The notes: generated by a model not told the origin, from the sequence alone. Counted from the first letter of the stretch, positions 30,301 through 42,990 are shown. The stretch: 64,000 nt of DNA from Ectocarpus siliculosus (GCA_000310025.1 FN649753.1:861214-925213); one strand, 5' to 3'. Translations and numbers: made by a program.

Positions 30301-33300
30301 CGACGACACGGCGTCAGTACGGTGGTGCCACGCGTTCGCGATCAGCACCTGGGAGTTCCGCCTCTTGCCTATGGCGTTGGTAGCCTGAGAGAGAGTGTGT
30401 GTGTGGGGGGGGGGGGTCTCGAGGTGTATGCGTAACGTGGTCGGGCACTATTGATCGGCAGGATAAGGCAGCGTCAAAGGCCATGCCAACTACGACCGTC
30501 GTCTCCTCGAGAAACATGTAAATAGACGGTACTTACACTACCATTACCACCACCCTCGATAGCGCCTTCGTGCATCGGTCAAGTCCTGTTCGGAGTTCCG
30601 CCACCTTTCGCACCGTTCACCTCCAACGGGCAACAGCGAGCACCAAACCACACAAACAGCCGTCTCTACGCAATCGCAACGCCCACGAAAACGGCAACAA
30701 CGACGACGACGACGACGACGACAACAACAACAACAACGGCAACAAATGACATGTACAACAAGAACAGCAACAGCAGAAGCAGAAGCAGCACCATCAGCGC
30801 CGTCATCAGCAACGACAACACCACCACCGCCGCCGGCACCACTACCACCAGCAGCAACAGCAAACACCACCAACAACAATAACAACAAGACGAGGCGTAT
30901 ATTCGCCAGAGCCGGCGAGCGCGAAGCGCGCTCCAGTAGCTCGGCACAGCGAAGTAGGCCAACCCATGGCACAACAACCCAGCTTGGGATGTGGGTTAGG
31001 GTTTGGGTTAGGATGTAGGGGTGGGTTGGGCCTGGTGCGGCCTAGCGCCGTGGTGTAGCCTGAGGGCTGGACACCTGCTATAATAGTGGCTTTGGTTTCG
31101 TGTCTACCTCCAACCACAACCAAAAAACTGTTGCGAACTGGCGAGTGCAAGAAAAGTTGCGAGCTTTGGCGAATATACAGCGCTCCCAACAACAACGACC
31201 ACGACGACGACACCTACAACAACCGCACCATATCATACTCCTTACCCGGAACAACGCCTCCTTGGCGATGATGCTGACGCTAGCCGCCACTGCCGTCAAG
31301 CGCGTCGGTATCGCCGCGTGCTCGCCTCGGCTGATGACCTCCCTGAGCGTCTCGAACGAGTGGTTGCCGATGCCGTACCCCGCCCCCATGAGCATCAACG
31401 CGATGATGAACGCGCCCACCGCTTCGAACCTGTGCACCGCAAAAAAAAATCAACGGGCGGATGTAAGGTAACATCACAAGGACGCGCGCAATAACATAAC
31501 ACGACTGAAAAATCAGTCTTCGACCTCCTTCACCGCCACATGGACGGCGTGCTTCATGTGCGTCGCCGACCTTGACACACGAAGCTCACCCTCAAGTATG
31601 CACATGTACTATTAATAAATCTTCAAAAAATCCCCACCAAGGCCGTTCCTGTATTGACTATTAACGGATTTCCGCTTTTGGGAAGCCGGGCTATTGGCCG
31701 CGCTCTCGAAGCTCGTTGGGCGGTGCAACGGAAGGCACCACACAACCTTGAGCCCCATCGAGAGGCAACGAACACCGTCGTCGCTCGATTTCGGCGTTTG
31801 GCGGGCAGGCACGCGAGTTAACGCTGTAAGCCGCAACCATCGCCGGTTCAACGTTCTATGATGACCCGGCTCGGTCCCGTGCTGCTTAATACTGTAGGTT
31901 CTTCACACAAGCTTAAATGGCATGCGCATTCCGCACAGCCAAGAGCAATTCCGCTCGATCTTCCACCCAACTCCCGCTCCGCTTCGAAGGAATTGCGCTG
32001 TCTGGTCGATGAACGCTACGTATAACTCATGCACCATCGTTGGCAGCTGTATGTCTCTCCGCTCCTCCGACCCCGCTCTTGCCGTCCCATCTCGCAATGG
32101 ACGAGTGGTCAGCATACCCAGCCACCCCTCCCCGCTATTGGCCTCTCTCGCAACAGAAGCATCACCCAGTGGTCAACGCGACACGGAGCCATACCCAAAC
32201 ACCCAATACCTTCCCGACCCCCCCCCCCCCCCCCCCTCCTTGGCACACCCGACAGACAGACACCTTCCTCCCCCCTCTCACCGGCCGTGGCCGTAAGGGT
32301 GGTCCTCGTCCGGGGGCAACCGACTCAGGCGGACGGCCCAGAGGGTGACGGCATCGGAGAGGAGGTCCGACAGGGAGTGGCCGGCGTCCGCGATCATTGC
32401 TGAAGAGTGCCCCAAGATGCCCGCGAATAGCTGGTAAGATTAACGCAAGTGATGCAAGTTTTGAAACAAATACACATACATCATGCGTGCACATATAAAC
32501 TTAGGAAGCGAGGCAGTTTCGAAATACACACAAAAGTAAAATCAATGTAAGAGGTGTGGAGGATTTGAAGCACAGCACTCACACATGAATACAAAATTTA
32601 GGGAGCGTGGAGGTTTTGAACCTTACACAATAATACAAACATGAAAACATAGCAAGTGATGGGGGAGATTTTGAAACAAACACGTGGATATAAATTACAG
32701 CAGAGGGACAACGAATAGGTGGGAAACGAGATGGAGAGGCCGCAGGGAGAGATGGAAAAAAGCACGGACGCAACGCGTTGTCTGTGCCACGCAGCGGCAA
32801 CGGAGCAATAGGCGCAAGTAGCGGCGGCGGCGGCGGCGGCGGCAGCATAACCAAAAACAACAACCACAACAACAACAGTGGCAACGAACACCGGCGACAC
32901 GGAAAACAAAGACACCAGCACCGTCACCGTCACCATAACCACCAACTATGTACCACCAGCACCAGAATAAAAAAAAATTGGCATCGTACAGTATGCAACA
33001 GCCAGCCCACCTTGAAAGCTGCGAGACCAACGTTGACGAGCGCCCCAGCCCACGTGATAGCGTCCACTTCCCGAGCCGCCTCCGCCGACTCGATATTTGC
33101 CTGCTGGCTGCTAGTGGCCAGGTCGGAGTGGGCTTTCCAGCCCGAGTACCTGCCGTATCGAGGATAATATCGTCAAGACAACATACAAATGAGAGAGTAG
33201 AGCGAAAATGAACACGACTCCTCGTTGTGACTCCCTTGCCCAAACGCTGCACGTAAGCTTCTCCGGCTGCTGGCTCGGGCAATACTGCTGGCGACGCCTA

Positions 33301-34552
33301 CCCGGTTCGAAGTGGGCCAGAAACAAACGGCAAACAACACAACACCGCCAACAAGCTACGGGCGAAATCTTGGATAAAGAAGAAACTCTGTGCCAGACGT
33401 CCACGACGTGACACACCAAAACACGCTCTAAAGAAAGCGGATGCAAGAAGAGCATGAGCCAGTGTAATACTCTCAACCGCAAGCGTCAACACCTACCCCT
33501 GGGTTGTGTGCAGACGGCCGTACGTTCTTCGTCCGCCACCAAAAAGAAACACGCACCTCTCTCTCTCTTCATCCCCCAACGCGGAAAACGAAACAACAGG
33601 ACAGCGTGACCCAAGAGTTTTGCGTGTCCCTTCTCGACCCAACACTCACAGCTGCCCGACTTGCACCCTCAGCTTGCTGATGGCGAACTTGCTCATGTCC
33701 ACGGCGGCCAAGAACATCGAGACCCCTCCCAGGGCCGCCCACTCCAGGCGACTGCTGCGCCGCCAGAGCGGAACCGCGAGAACGCACATCGAAGCCAAGA
33801 ACAGCCTGCGGGGAGATAAAAAAAAACATAGTTCATACACACGTTACGGCACGCGTGTGGGTCACGGGTGGATCCTCCGTTAATTCTCCTTGCTGCGGCA
33901 TCGTATGTACAAGAATATTCGACTGAGGTAATAACGGGGTAGTCTTGTTGAACGCACGTAATCTACTTACAAATATCGGGTGGAGATGCGGAATCGAATC
34001 GGCGATCACAAGTGCGGAAGCATCATGCAACACAAAGAACAACGCCAGCTTTCAGCACGCGAAAGTAAAAAACCACCGCGGGCGAGATTACCCTTGGGCT
34101 CCCCCACCACCACCACCATCATCCCGAACGCGTACGTGCCTGATGAGGGTTGGCCGTTTCTTGAGCGTGGCCATGTCGACGTGGAAGTGGGCGTGGCTAT
34201 GGCTGTGGCCCATCCCGCCGCCGTGCGAGTGCCCCCCGTGGGAAGATGAAAACGTGTCTCCAACGGCGAGAGAAGAGGCTCTCCCCGCGCCGCCTGCCGC
34301 GCTGTGGTTGATGTTGAGCAGCCCGTCTTGGGCAGGTCCGTGGTTGTGGTCGTCGTGCCCGTGGCCCCCGTGGAAGAGAGGCCCTCCGCCGCGCCGCCGG
34401 CGCCGGAGCCGCCGGAAATAGCGGCCGCCTTCGTCTCCGCCGTCTGCCTCTTCGTCTCGCTGCCGGAGCCCCGCGCCTCGGCTGTGCCCGTGTTCCCCCG
34501 CCGCCGCTGCTGTCGCCGACGCCGCCCGCGAGATATCGCGATGGAGGCCCAT
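27364..34552 (-). CDS. Cation diffusion facilitator (zinc-type) transporter, His-rich, about twelve exons
   Basis: CDF/SLC30-type proton-coupled exporter, probably of zinc. Exons on the complement: 34552-34140, 33805-33650, 33149-33011, 32430-32282, 31429-31246, 30384-30196, 29869-29789, 29285-29172, 28770-28639, 28129-28052, 27753-27621, and tentatively 27431-27364. Phases agree across exons 1-11 (589 codons). Exon 1 is His-rich (HGGHGHDDHNH and GHSHSHAHFHVD). The two metal-site signatures are HSLSD (about residues 254-258, membrane helix 2) and HHRTD (about 367-371, helix 5), followed by the helix LDPIAGLMVAGMVAL. Exons 7-11 form the cytoplasmic C-terminal domain. The HxxxD/HxxxD pair fits zinc. 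Three introns seem to use GC donors (after exons 1, 7 and 9). The last exon is uncertain. A 30-N gap lies in the intron after exon 10, and a hAT element begins about 70 bp upstream of the start codon. Confidence 0.93.
27826..27855. other. Assembly gap (30 N)
   Basis: A run of 30 N followed by a G-run, inside the intron between transporter exons 10 and 11. The splice acceptor of exon 11 (27754-27755) is outside the gap. Confidence 0.99.
28798..28856. mobile_element. Short G-tailed element, copy 3, with ~10-bp direct repeats
   Basis: The body (GGCATACTCATAGCCGTGC through GACCTCGC) is flanked by AGGAGGGCGG at 28788-28797 and 28857-28866. The insertion ends about 17 bases from the acceptor of transporter exon 9. 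Read on the gene strand, the element ends in a C-rich tract just before the AG, and its body contains CTAAC, which resembles a branch site. It could have supplied or reshaped the 3' splice region (inference). Confidence 0.7.
30980..31030 (+). repeat. Short interstitial telomere-like motif
   Basis: Contains GGGTTAGGGTTTGGGTTAGG inside a transporter intron. It is only two or three degenerate TTAGGG-type units, so it is probably incidental. Confidence 0.4.
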
Positions 34553-34614
34553 CGTCGTCTGTTTTCGGCGGGGGGGGGGGAGACAGCACGGGCACCCCCG
34601 GGGTGTTGTTTGTT

Positions 34615-34622
34615 GGCATCAG
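34615..34622 (+). repeat. Left 8-bp target duplication (GGCATCAG)
   Basis: Repeated exactly at 47641-47648 immediately outside the inverted repeats of the hAT element. Eight bases is the family's usual duplication length. Confidence 0.93.
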
Positions 34623-34958
34623 TAGGCCTGTGCTCCGTAGGTGATCACCGAAAATCACCGAATTTTGAAAAGGTCACCGAAAAAAGTGAGGATTTTGAAT
34701 CACCGAAAAAAAAGTGGCCGATCACCGAAAACGGGCGGTGCCTCACTGATTGTTGCCGGCGCCCACCGATTTTCACCGTTTTTTTTTAGGGGGCTCCGTG
34801 TATACAGGCTATACCCCCTAAATCCCATCAGATACCCCCCCTCAAGCGCAGCAGCACAGCAGCAGAGCACACAGCACACAGCACACAGCGCACGCAACCC
34901 AAGCACCGCGCTGCAGACACCACCCACGGTAAACGGTACGGACACACTTGTGGTATAG

Positions 34959-37900
34959 ATGAGCGGTCTCCTCGGAATAGGGCTGTACTCCAGCAGTAGT
35001 GATGGCGAAGATTCCGAATGTGAGCTTCTCTCCTCCTCGACAGCCACTTCCCCTGCTCCCAAGCGCCGTCGGCCTTCTTCTGCTGTCGGCGGCAGTGCCA
35101 ATGCCCAACCCCTTGCCGTTGCTGGAGCAACTGCTGAAGATTGTGAGGTTATCTCCCGCTCGACACCCGCGTCCCGTGCTCCCGAGCGCCGTCTCCGCCT
35201 GCCGTCTGCTGTTGGTGACAGTCCCGCCGCTGGAGCGGCGGCGGCGGCGGCTCCGGCGGCGGCGGCGGCTCCAGCGGCGGCGGTGGCTCCAGCGGCGGCT
35301 GCTACTGCTGGTGTCCCACGATCTTCAGCGGCTGTTTGGGTTGCTAGCTATCATCGTGTCAGAGCCCGTGCTGCCGTTCGTAGCACCTTGGCCGCCCAAG
35401 GTGACAGTGAGCGTCGCAATGGAGCCGGTGCTTCTAGCGTCCCCGCGCCTGGCCGTCATGTCGGAGCTCGTTCTGCCGTTCGTAGCACCTCGGCCGCCCA
35501 AGGTGACAGTGAGCGTCGCAATGGAGCCGGTGCTTCTAGCGTCCCCGCGCCTGGCCGTCATGTCGGAGCTCGTTCTGCCGTTCGTAGCACCTCGGCCGCC
35601 CAAGGTGACAGTGAGCGTCGCAATGGAGCCGGTGCTTCCAGCGTCCCCGCGCCAGGAAAAGGGACCATACTGGCGTGGGTCCAACAAGATGGCGTTGCAG
35701 CCCAAAAAAGAGCCCATTCTAGTGCGAAACGAGCTCAGCAGAAACGGCAGGCGAGAGTAGAAAATATCGCCGACACCCTTCCTGTACCTGAGCGGGAGGA
35801 GCGCACCAACCAACCGCGCGCAGTCGTCTCCAACAGCACCAGGAGGGGAGAAAGAGCCAAGAAGGCGCAATCTTCGGACTGCGATTTTGAATCGCGTGGA
35901 CCGAAGCGCGCGCAGACCCCCAAGAAAGACGCCCAGGTGCCTATACATCAACGGATTCGGGAATTCCCCAACCAGACTCTCTACGTGATCGACGAGGGCC
36001 AGATGGGGTGTCACGCGTGCCATGGCAAGGTCATCAAACTACACAAGGACCGTGTGAAGACCCACTGCAAAGGCAAGAAGCACATCAGCAATGTGCTGGC
36101 GCTGTTCAAGACCAAGGAAGCGGACAGAGTGAGTGGCTGTTTAGTACTTCGTAGTTGTCTGCAACTGGTACTGCTGCTGTTTCTCGGGGTATGGGTGTGA
36201 CTGTGCTTTCTGACAGAAATATTGTGTTCGCAGCTTGTGGTTGCCAAGTGCTGCTGGGTGCGTCTCTGCCACATTTTTGCATGGCGCATGTTCCCTTCGC
36301 CACAAAGCTTGTCGTCAATCGCAGTGATTAATTTGTCCGCACAACTGCATCGCCATGCCATCGCTTGCTCGGCGGTTGTTGTTTCACAAGAACACGCTCC
36401 ACGAGTATGCCGAGGTGTCGAAGGACACAGGAGGCATCTACGGGGACACCCTGAGCGACGAAGACAAGCTGACGCAGATCAAGGCGGTGAAGGGCTGTTT
36501 GGCGGCAGGCATCCCGCTGAACGCGATCGACAACCCGACTTTTCGTGCTTTCCTCAGCCACTGCAAGGTGGACTTGCCTCACCGTGCGCACCTGGCAAAA
36601 TACGTGCCGTTCATCTTGACGGAGGAGGTGAGATAGGCTTCGCTTTGGATGTACTACGTCTGTGCTACCCATCACCCCGCAGTGAGACATGAAATATTGA
36701 ACCCTTCTGCACATCCGCGGCTGCTCAACCCACAACACGGTCGTGTGCAAAACACAGAGCTTCTTATCCTTCCATTGCAACACATTTCTAATCATCTCCC
36801 GCTGGCACCCCGCCCCCCATTTCTGTGCTTCTTCGTGTTTGTATTTGGTACAACAGCACAAGACGCTCCAACACGAGATCGGCAATCGCCCCTACGCCAT
36901 CTGCTTCGACGCTACTCCATGGCTTGCCGAGTGCTTTGGGTTGGGGGTCCGATTCATCGACTCCAGTGGAAAGGTACGTGATGGTCGGCACGGGGTATTG
37001 CCGTGTTCTCATCTACTCTCGCGCTCCCGCGAGATTTGACACCAAGGAATCAACGTAGACCTGAAGTCGATCAGTTTGGCACATGACTCATGATTTTCGC
37101 GACATGCCGACAGCCTCATCAACCCTTCCTTGGCTCCCCCACCCCCTCTCTCACGCCCGCCTTTGCCACCCTGCATGTTGTAGCCAGCGCAGCGTGTTCT
37201 GCACTTGAGCATGCTGAAGAAGAGCATGACGGGGGCGGACATCGCGGGCGAGGCTAACCGAATCGTCACCCATCAGTTCCGCCTCGACCCCAACAACTGC
37301 CGCGCCGTGATCGGTGACAGCTGCGCGGCCAACCGCCTTGCTATGGATGCGCTTCTCCTGGTGTTCAGGTTCGCCGTCGTCATCCCGTGCTTCTCGCACA
37401 CCTTCAACAACATCGGCAAGCAGCTGGTATGCGAGGAGATTGACGTATTCCTGGGCAAGCTGCACACCCTGCTTTCGCACAGCGCCTTCGCCAAGGACCT
37501 GTTCCGCAAGGAAGTCGGGGTACGCGCTCCCCAGACGCCGGGACACCGTTGGGGCTCCAGGTTCGAGCGGGACGAAGTCATCGCTGTGAACTGGCCTGGT
37601 GTGGGGAAATTCGTCGAGAAGTACGAGAGCCAGGACGACATCAAAAGCAAGGCGGTGAAATTCATGAGGGACGACCTGGCGAAACTCAGGGACGATGGCA
37701 AGACCCAGAGCTTGGTGCTTCAGTTGCAGCTGGCTTTGACGGTGGACGTCGGACGCATCATTACTAGCGCCACAATTTTTCTGGAGGGGGATATGCCGCT
37801 GGTACGTATCTATTAATTATTTGACGCCACCTCTCACCTCTCTTCTTTTGGTGGTTCTCGTTCAGACTGAATTCTTCGGCCTCCCTCGGTGATGCATGAT

Positions 37901-38804
37901 ACGTGTTCTCGTTTGCGCCTGTCCCTCCCGCTCGCCGATAATCTCAGGCGCACAAAACGTACAACGTTATTGAAAGAGTCCGCAACAACCTCGAGCTGTC
38001 CGAGGATGGAATCTTCACGGAGGACGTGCCGCTGCCCAACGTCACTGCACTTGTCGCCAAGGAGATCGGCCAAGGCAATGACATGGTATGCTGTTGACCG
38101 TTTATGCACGCTGATGCTTTCATTTTTTTTGTGACGTAGTGTTTTTACCTGTTGCAGTTATATTATTTTGAGCATGAAAAAAAGAATTAGCGGGCGGTGA
38201 CATCCCCTCCTCTTGTTGTCGGCGATTTCCCTTGCTTGCACAGGGAGCAACCGCTGACTTGATTCAGAGCGAAATGCAGGACATGCTCGACGCCCTCCGC
38301 GCGTACGCACACGAGAGGATCGGCAGCCACTCTGAGGCGAAGCTGGCTGAAACAATGAAGCTCTTCAAAGCCGCAAAGCTCGTGGACTTCACGTACATGA
38401 AGACTCACAAGTACTCCAATGACGAGATCCGCAGCCTCTCGGTATTCCCCTTTGTCGGCGATGACATGGTGGACGGACTTTTGAAGGAGAAGAACGACTT
38501 CTACGTCGCCGCCACCGACACCGACGCTGACTACGACAACATGACTTTTTGGAGCAACAACAAGAGACAACTCCCTACGTGGCACGAGTTGGTGTTGGAT
38601 ATTGTTCTTCTGCAGCCGTCGTCAGCATTCATGGAACGCGTTTTTTCCATCTTGCGGTGTTGCTTTAGTGAACGTCAAGAGTCGGTGTACAGCGACCGCA
38701 TATGCGCTTCCGCACTACTGAAGTACAATAGGGGAAGGGGAAGTAGCAGAGGGCTGAGGCAAGGGAGTGAGGATGCCCCGGAGGATGGCGACGGTGACCT
38801 GTGA
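34959..38804 (+). CDS. hAT transposase (six exons, 946 aa, open)
   Basis: Cuts and pastes the surrounding hAT element. Exons: 34959-36128, 36391-36627, 36857-36973, 37184-37801, 37948-38085, 38244-38804. All five introns are GT-AG and phase 0, and no stop interrupts the joined frame. The N-terminal half is low complexity and holds 2.8 copies of a 34-residue repeat. A CxxC-x14-H-x5-H zinc finger (C351, C354, H369, H375) resembles the BED finger of hAT transposases. Probable catalytic residues are D487 (CFDATPW), D553 (IGDSCAAN) and E891. The CxxH pair (C577, H580 in PCFSHTFN) is also present. The C-terminal hAT dimerisation motif PSSAFMERVFSIL is at about 885-897. The start is the first ATG of the open frame. 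Exon 2 uses an AAG acceptor, which is the least certain junction. It looks capable of encoding an active enzyme. Confidence 0.92.
35371..35655 (+). repeat. 102-bp in-frame tandem repeat (2.8 units)
   Basis: Units start at 35371, 35473 and 35575 and are nearly identical, so expansion was recent. Each encodes 34 residues containing AAQGDSERRNGAGASSVPAP. It lies in the disordered N-terminal part of the hAT transposase. The near-identity also makes copy number prone to assembly error. Confidence 0.95.
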
Positions 38805-39220
38805 TGGAGCTTCTTGGTTTATTGTCTACGTTGTTGGGCGAGCCGGGCTCTGGCTGATCTGTAGCTGTAGTGCGTGGTGCGTAGTGCGTGCCTGTGTACC
38901 AGGTCGGTAGGTAGTCAGCAGTTGAATCATGCCGGAGGGCATCTATCGGTGTTCTGATGAGTCGACGATGAGATACATACGTACAAAAAGAACCACCAGA
39001 GTTCGTACAACGTTTTTATTTTTGCTTAATATTTGACGTTACTTACTACGATCCTTCGAAACATCGCCGAAAATCTCCGAAGAACGTTTTTCGGCAGCTC
39101 ACCCCAATATTACTTCAATTTATCACCGAAAATCACCGAAAAAGTTTTGTATGGTTCTCACCTTTTTTTTTGTTTTGTCGCCGATTTTCACCGAAAAACG
39201 TTTTCGTGCAGCTAGAATAA
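38805..39220 (+). other. hAT right sub-terminal arm, up to the Harbinger insertion point
   Basis: Non-coding. Contains repeated ATCACCGAAAA/TTTTCACCGAAAA motifs (39060-39205) matching those at the left end. TAA at 39218-39220 is the left target duplication of the nested element. The arm resumes at 47561. Confidence 0.8.
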
Positions 39221-39446
39221 GGGTGTGTCTTTATCAGGCCGCAAAAATTCGTAACTTTTTTCACCGAATAGTAACTTTTTTTCACGGAACCGTAACTAGG
39301 GTTTCCAGTGGTTCTTATCGGCAGAAGGCGCGAAGGCGCGTATTTTTCAAAAATTACGGAAAGCGCCACGGCTCGACGTACACACACCGGTCCCGACCAG
39401 GCGAGAGACCCGAGGACTCCCACAACAGACGTTATACACCCACACC

Positions 39447-42400
39447 ATGAACAACAACGCCGTAGCAGTGGCAGGCCGGCCATCAAGAACGAAAACGGTG
39501 CCTCTGCGACTGCAGGGTGGAGGTGAAAGTGGTGCAGCTGCTGGGCATGGTGTTGCCCAGATCACGCCTGCTGGCGCCGTACAGCTCCAGCCGGCACCGA
39601 GCGGCATGGTCCGCCAGGCCGTCCACAGCAGGGTTACCCCCCATACCGATACACAACAGGGGGTGCCACCTGGCGCGGGGCTGATGCCGGGCTTCATGGA
39701 CGGTGAAGGTGCTAAAGCTCGTCAGGTGGCCATAAGAAAGATTCTCGACGACAAGCAGTTTGGCGAAGACCCAGGGAAGAATTGGAGCGAATCGGAGAGC
39801 AGCGACGACGACAACGGGAAGGACGCTCCGATGTCAAGTGGCAGCAGCAATAATGTGTCGGTAGAGGAGAGTACAGCTCCGTCGGACATAGGCTCACAGG
39901 AGTCCGGAGATGTCGATTCCGGAGATGTCGAGTCCGGAGATATCGTGTTCGCAAAGGAAATACGGGAAGCAACATTCGGGGGAGGGGGAGCGGGCAGAAA
40001 AAAAAACCATGGCAAGCGGAAGGCGAGCGCCGGCGGCAGCGCCGTAGGGAACATGAACTCAACAAAGGCAAGCCTAGGAGCGAGTGCCAAGAAAGCCCGG
40101 GGCAAGGACTACCCGCTCTGGGCCGCACATCTGCTGAGGAGGACATGCGCGCACCGCAAGATCCCGAGGATGTCGAAGGAGGGCGACAAGCATGTCCTGG
40201 TGCAGGCCCTCCGATCTCACGACGGCAACATGAACTGTCCGTACTATGACGACCTCAATGCTATCACAGCCGGTGAGATGCTGGTATTGTGTAGATTCGT
40301 CGTCGATGAGAGTCACAGCAGACGGCACAGAGTATTGAGTAAAAGTATAGGTAAGTATGCTGCAGTCGAACGCAGTGTGCGTAAAGGTTACAAAACAAAA
40401 TTACTGCTTTGTGTGTATTATGTAGAATGCCCGCTTCAAATCGACCTGTTCGTACAGTAGAAGGTACGGCATGCTCGAGAGCTGTTTTATTTGCCCCAGT
40501 AAGTGGGAAAATGAAGGCACGCACAGCGTACTACCAGGCATGCTTTGTCGACGACAACTGGTGGTGCACGGACCTAAACGCATAAGCTTTGTGTGTTCTG
40601 TCCTCTCACGCTCAGAGGAATGTCTAGAGTTGAACGATTTTTTGTGGAGTACAGCATGAGGAATATGTAGTTTTGCTCCGGTTGGGGGTGTACACCCGAG
40701 GCGTCCTCTCATGCGAAGGCTTATTCGTTGTGTGGGCCGCTTTCTCCTATCCCCAATGTTCGCGCAGGCAAATCTGGACGCAGAAACGGGGAGGAGGACG
40801 AGGAGGAGGGAGCCATTCCTGCCAAAGCACTCCTTACGTTTCGAAATGTTGTCGGGATGGTCGCCATAGCACGTGACAGTAACGTGCCGTTTCAAGTCGA
40901 TAATGTGGAGTACAGTGTGGCGGACCTTTACGACGCCCTGGCCAAGGAAGACGAAGCGGGAAAGGGGGATTCTGCGGGCGGGAGTACTCCCACTGGTGGT
41001 TCATCGACGGGTGGTGCAGCCGGACCGGACGGGGATGGTTCCGTCGGAGGGAGCGGCAGCAACACGGAGCGCAAGGGCCCACACTGCATGATGCGGCTCG
41101 TTGGGATCCTGTGCGAAGACGCCATCCGCCCACTTCTCATAGAGAGCCGCTTGCAGGCGACCCGGCAGGACCTGGACACCTCATCAGTCGGGCCGCGGAA
41201 CGAATTGTGGACAGAGGTCACCGCGCGCTTCCGAGACCCTGACCACCAGGTACACGGTCATGGGTAGGGGGATTGATTAGGACGGATCGGCCGAGAACGT
41301 TGTACATAGACAGCAGTCGAAGTGTATGTTGACACGCATGCCTTTTTTTTGTGGTCATTTTACCCATCGTACTCAACACCTCATGACGTCCACGGACGAT
41401 CGCTGTTGTTTTAGGTAAAAAGCCATGAGGTATCCACCCCCAAGAGCGGGTCAACCTGCTGTTGACGTACACCGGTAACTTATGGTGTTGTTACTGACGC
41501 CGACGACGATCATACTGCTGTAGTTGCTTCGAAACCTTCACCTATTGGTGGAAGACGTAGAAAACGCGCAGAAGAATTCCACAGGAGTGCATAGCCAAAC
41601 AATATTACACGACAGAAAAAAATAACACTGCAGAAGCAACGCTAAAATACAGGCCGGGATCAGGCAGACAGTACTAAGCTTCCCGCGAGAGGTGCATTCC
41701 CCGTTCGGTATGTTGTTTTTCTTCGTATCAAAATCGTGTTAAATTCCTCGCACGCCCGGGCGGTACTCTATGTAAGTTTTTTTAAAGAACACGTGTATGA
41801 TCTGCGCTGCCCGCTCCCTCGCTCTCTCGCTCTCTCGCTGTATGCATGCCCCATATATGGGTGATGATGTGGACGTTTTTAAGGTGAGAAAAATCGTGGA
41901 CGACGAGCAAGTGTCTCACGTCGACCCGAACATCATCCAGCAACCAAACATCTCGGCGGAGAAGCTTTCCAGGATGTGGGCTACGGCAAAGGCGAAGTGG
42001 AACCAGCCTTATGCCGACTGGAAGAGTGAATCCGGCAACAACCAGCCATGGCTTTCATTTTGTCAAGGTAAGGGATGGGTGGAATGGGGCCTTGTATAAA
42101 ATAGCGTATGTTTGCTCGAGGAACCTTGGGCGATTTTGTGGTCGTGGCATAAATTCCGCCCATCCTTCACAGCGTGCAAGTGCTGCTACGGTCGGAGTTT
42201 TGATGTGATACTTGGAGTTATCGACAGTGTTGTAAAACGTGCTCCAGGGATGACGTTGGCATTGAGGCCTGATGGTGTATTTTGAAGCACGACGAAAGAC
42301 CATACCAATTGGTCCAAAAAAAACTCCCGCCCACGCCTTGCATTTTGTTTTTTTACAGGGTGCACGGACACGTATGTTCTCGGTTGCGCAATCGAGAAAT

Positions 42401-42900
42401 ACCCCGAGCTGAACCAAGTGTGCAACAATCTCCTCCCCGAGGGCGCTCAGCGAGAGGACGACGGGACCGGAGAGGGCATTGTCGGCACAGGCGGTGCCGA
42501 CCGCCGGGCGGCCGCCAAGCGGGAGGGCGCCAGGCTCCACGAGCAGAACAGGCGGGGAAAAAAGCAAAAAAACAAGGGGGTGGGGCAAAGCGTGGCAGAG
42601 GCTACGTCCGCTGCCATGAAAACCGCAATCAAAGATATGGAGCCACTGCTGGAAAAGGTTGGCGGATCAGAAAAATCAGAGTGGTACAAAAAAAAAGAGG
42701 AACACGCTTGCAAGACTGCTGAACACGACAGCAAGGCTTCTGGCCTCGCCCTCCAGAAGGAAATGACCGAGTCCCACGCCGAATTCTCGAAGAAAATTGT
42801 GGAGGAGGAGAAAGAAAAAGAAGAGGGTTATCAGACGAGAGTTAGATTCCTGCGCAAAATGTTGGCCGGCATCGAGAAGGAAATGTTTGGCGACGAATAA
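39447..42900 (+). CDS. Harbinger accessory protein, SANT/trihelix-like (four exons, 703 aa)
   Basis: Exons 39447-40350, 40768-41249, 41884-42067 and 42359-42900 join in phase (1, 0, 1) with no stop. Harbinger elements pair their transposase with a Myb/SANT-like protein that binds DNA and helps nuclear import, and this gene sits where that partner is expected. The stretch spanning exons 2-4 (NELWTEVTARFRDPDHQ, then LSRMWATAKAKWNQPYADW, WLSFCQG, CAIEKYPELNQVCNNLLP) has the Trp spacing of a SANT/trihelix-type domain. The C-terminal third is a highly charged coiled-coil (KSEWYKKKEEHACK to FLRKMLAGIEKEMFGDE). The N-terminal part is low complexity with basic patches. Domain assignment is by eye. 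No similarity search was possible. The exon 3 acceptor is AAG. Confidence 0.78.
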
Positions 42901-42990
42901 CACCCATATGCACTCCCGGAAAAGTGTTACCGTGCAATCGTCGAATTTTATGCATGCGTGACGGGGGGGGGGGCGGGGGGGTAGTTTCAT

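Noticed and set aside
30544-30977. Long low-complexity Val/Arg/Cys frames
   Set aside because: Trinucleotide-repeat DNA in a transporter intron. Not coding.
30980-31030. Internal telomere
   Set aside because: Only two or three degenerate TTAGGG-like units. Too short to claim a relic telomere.
34197-34658. Alternative minus-strand frame starting upstream of the transporter ATG
   Set aside because: Different frame from the His-rich exon and running into the hAT end. The 34552 start gives the in-phase protein.
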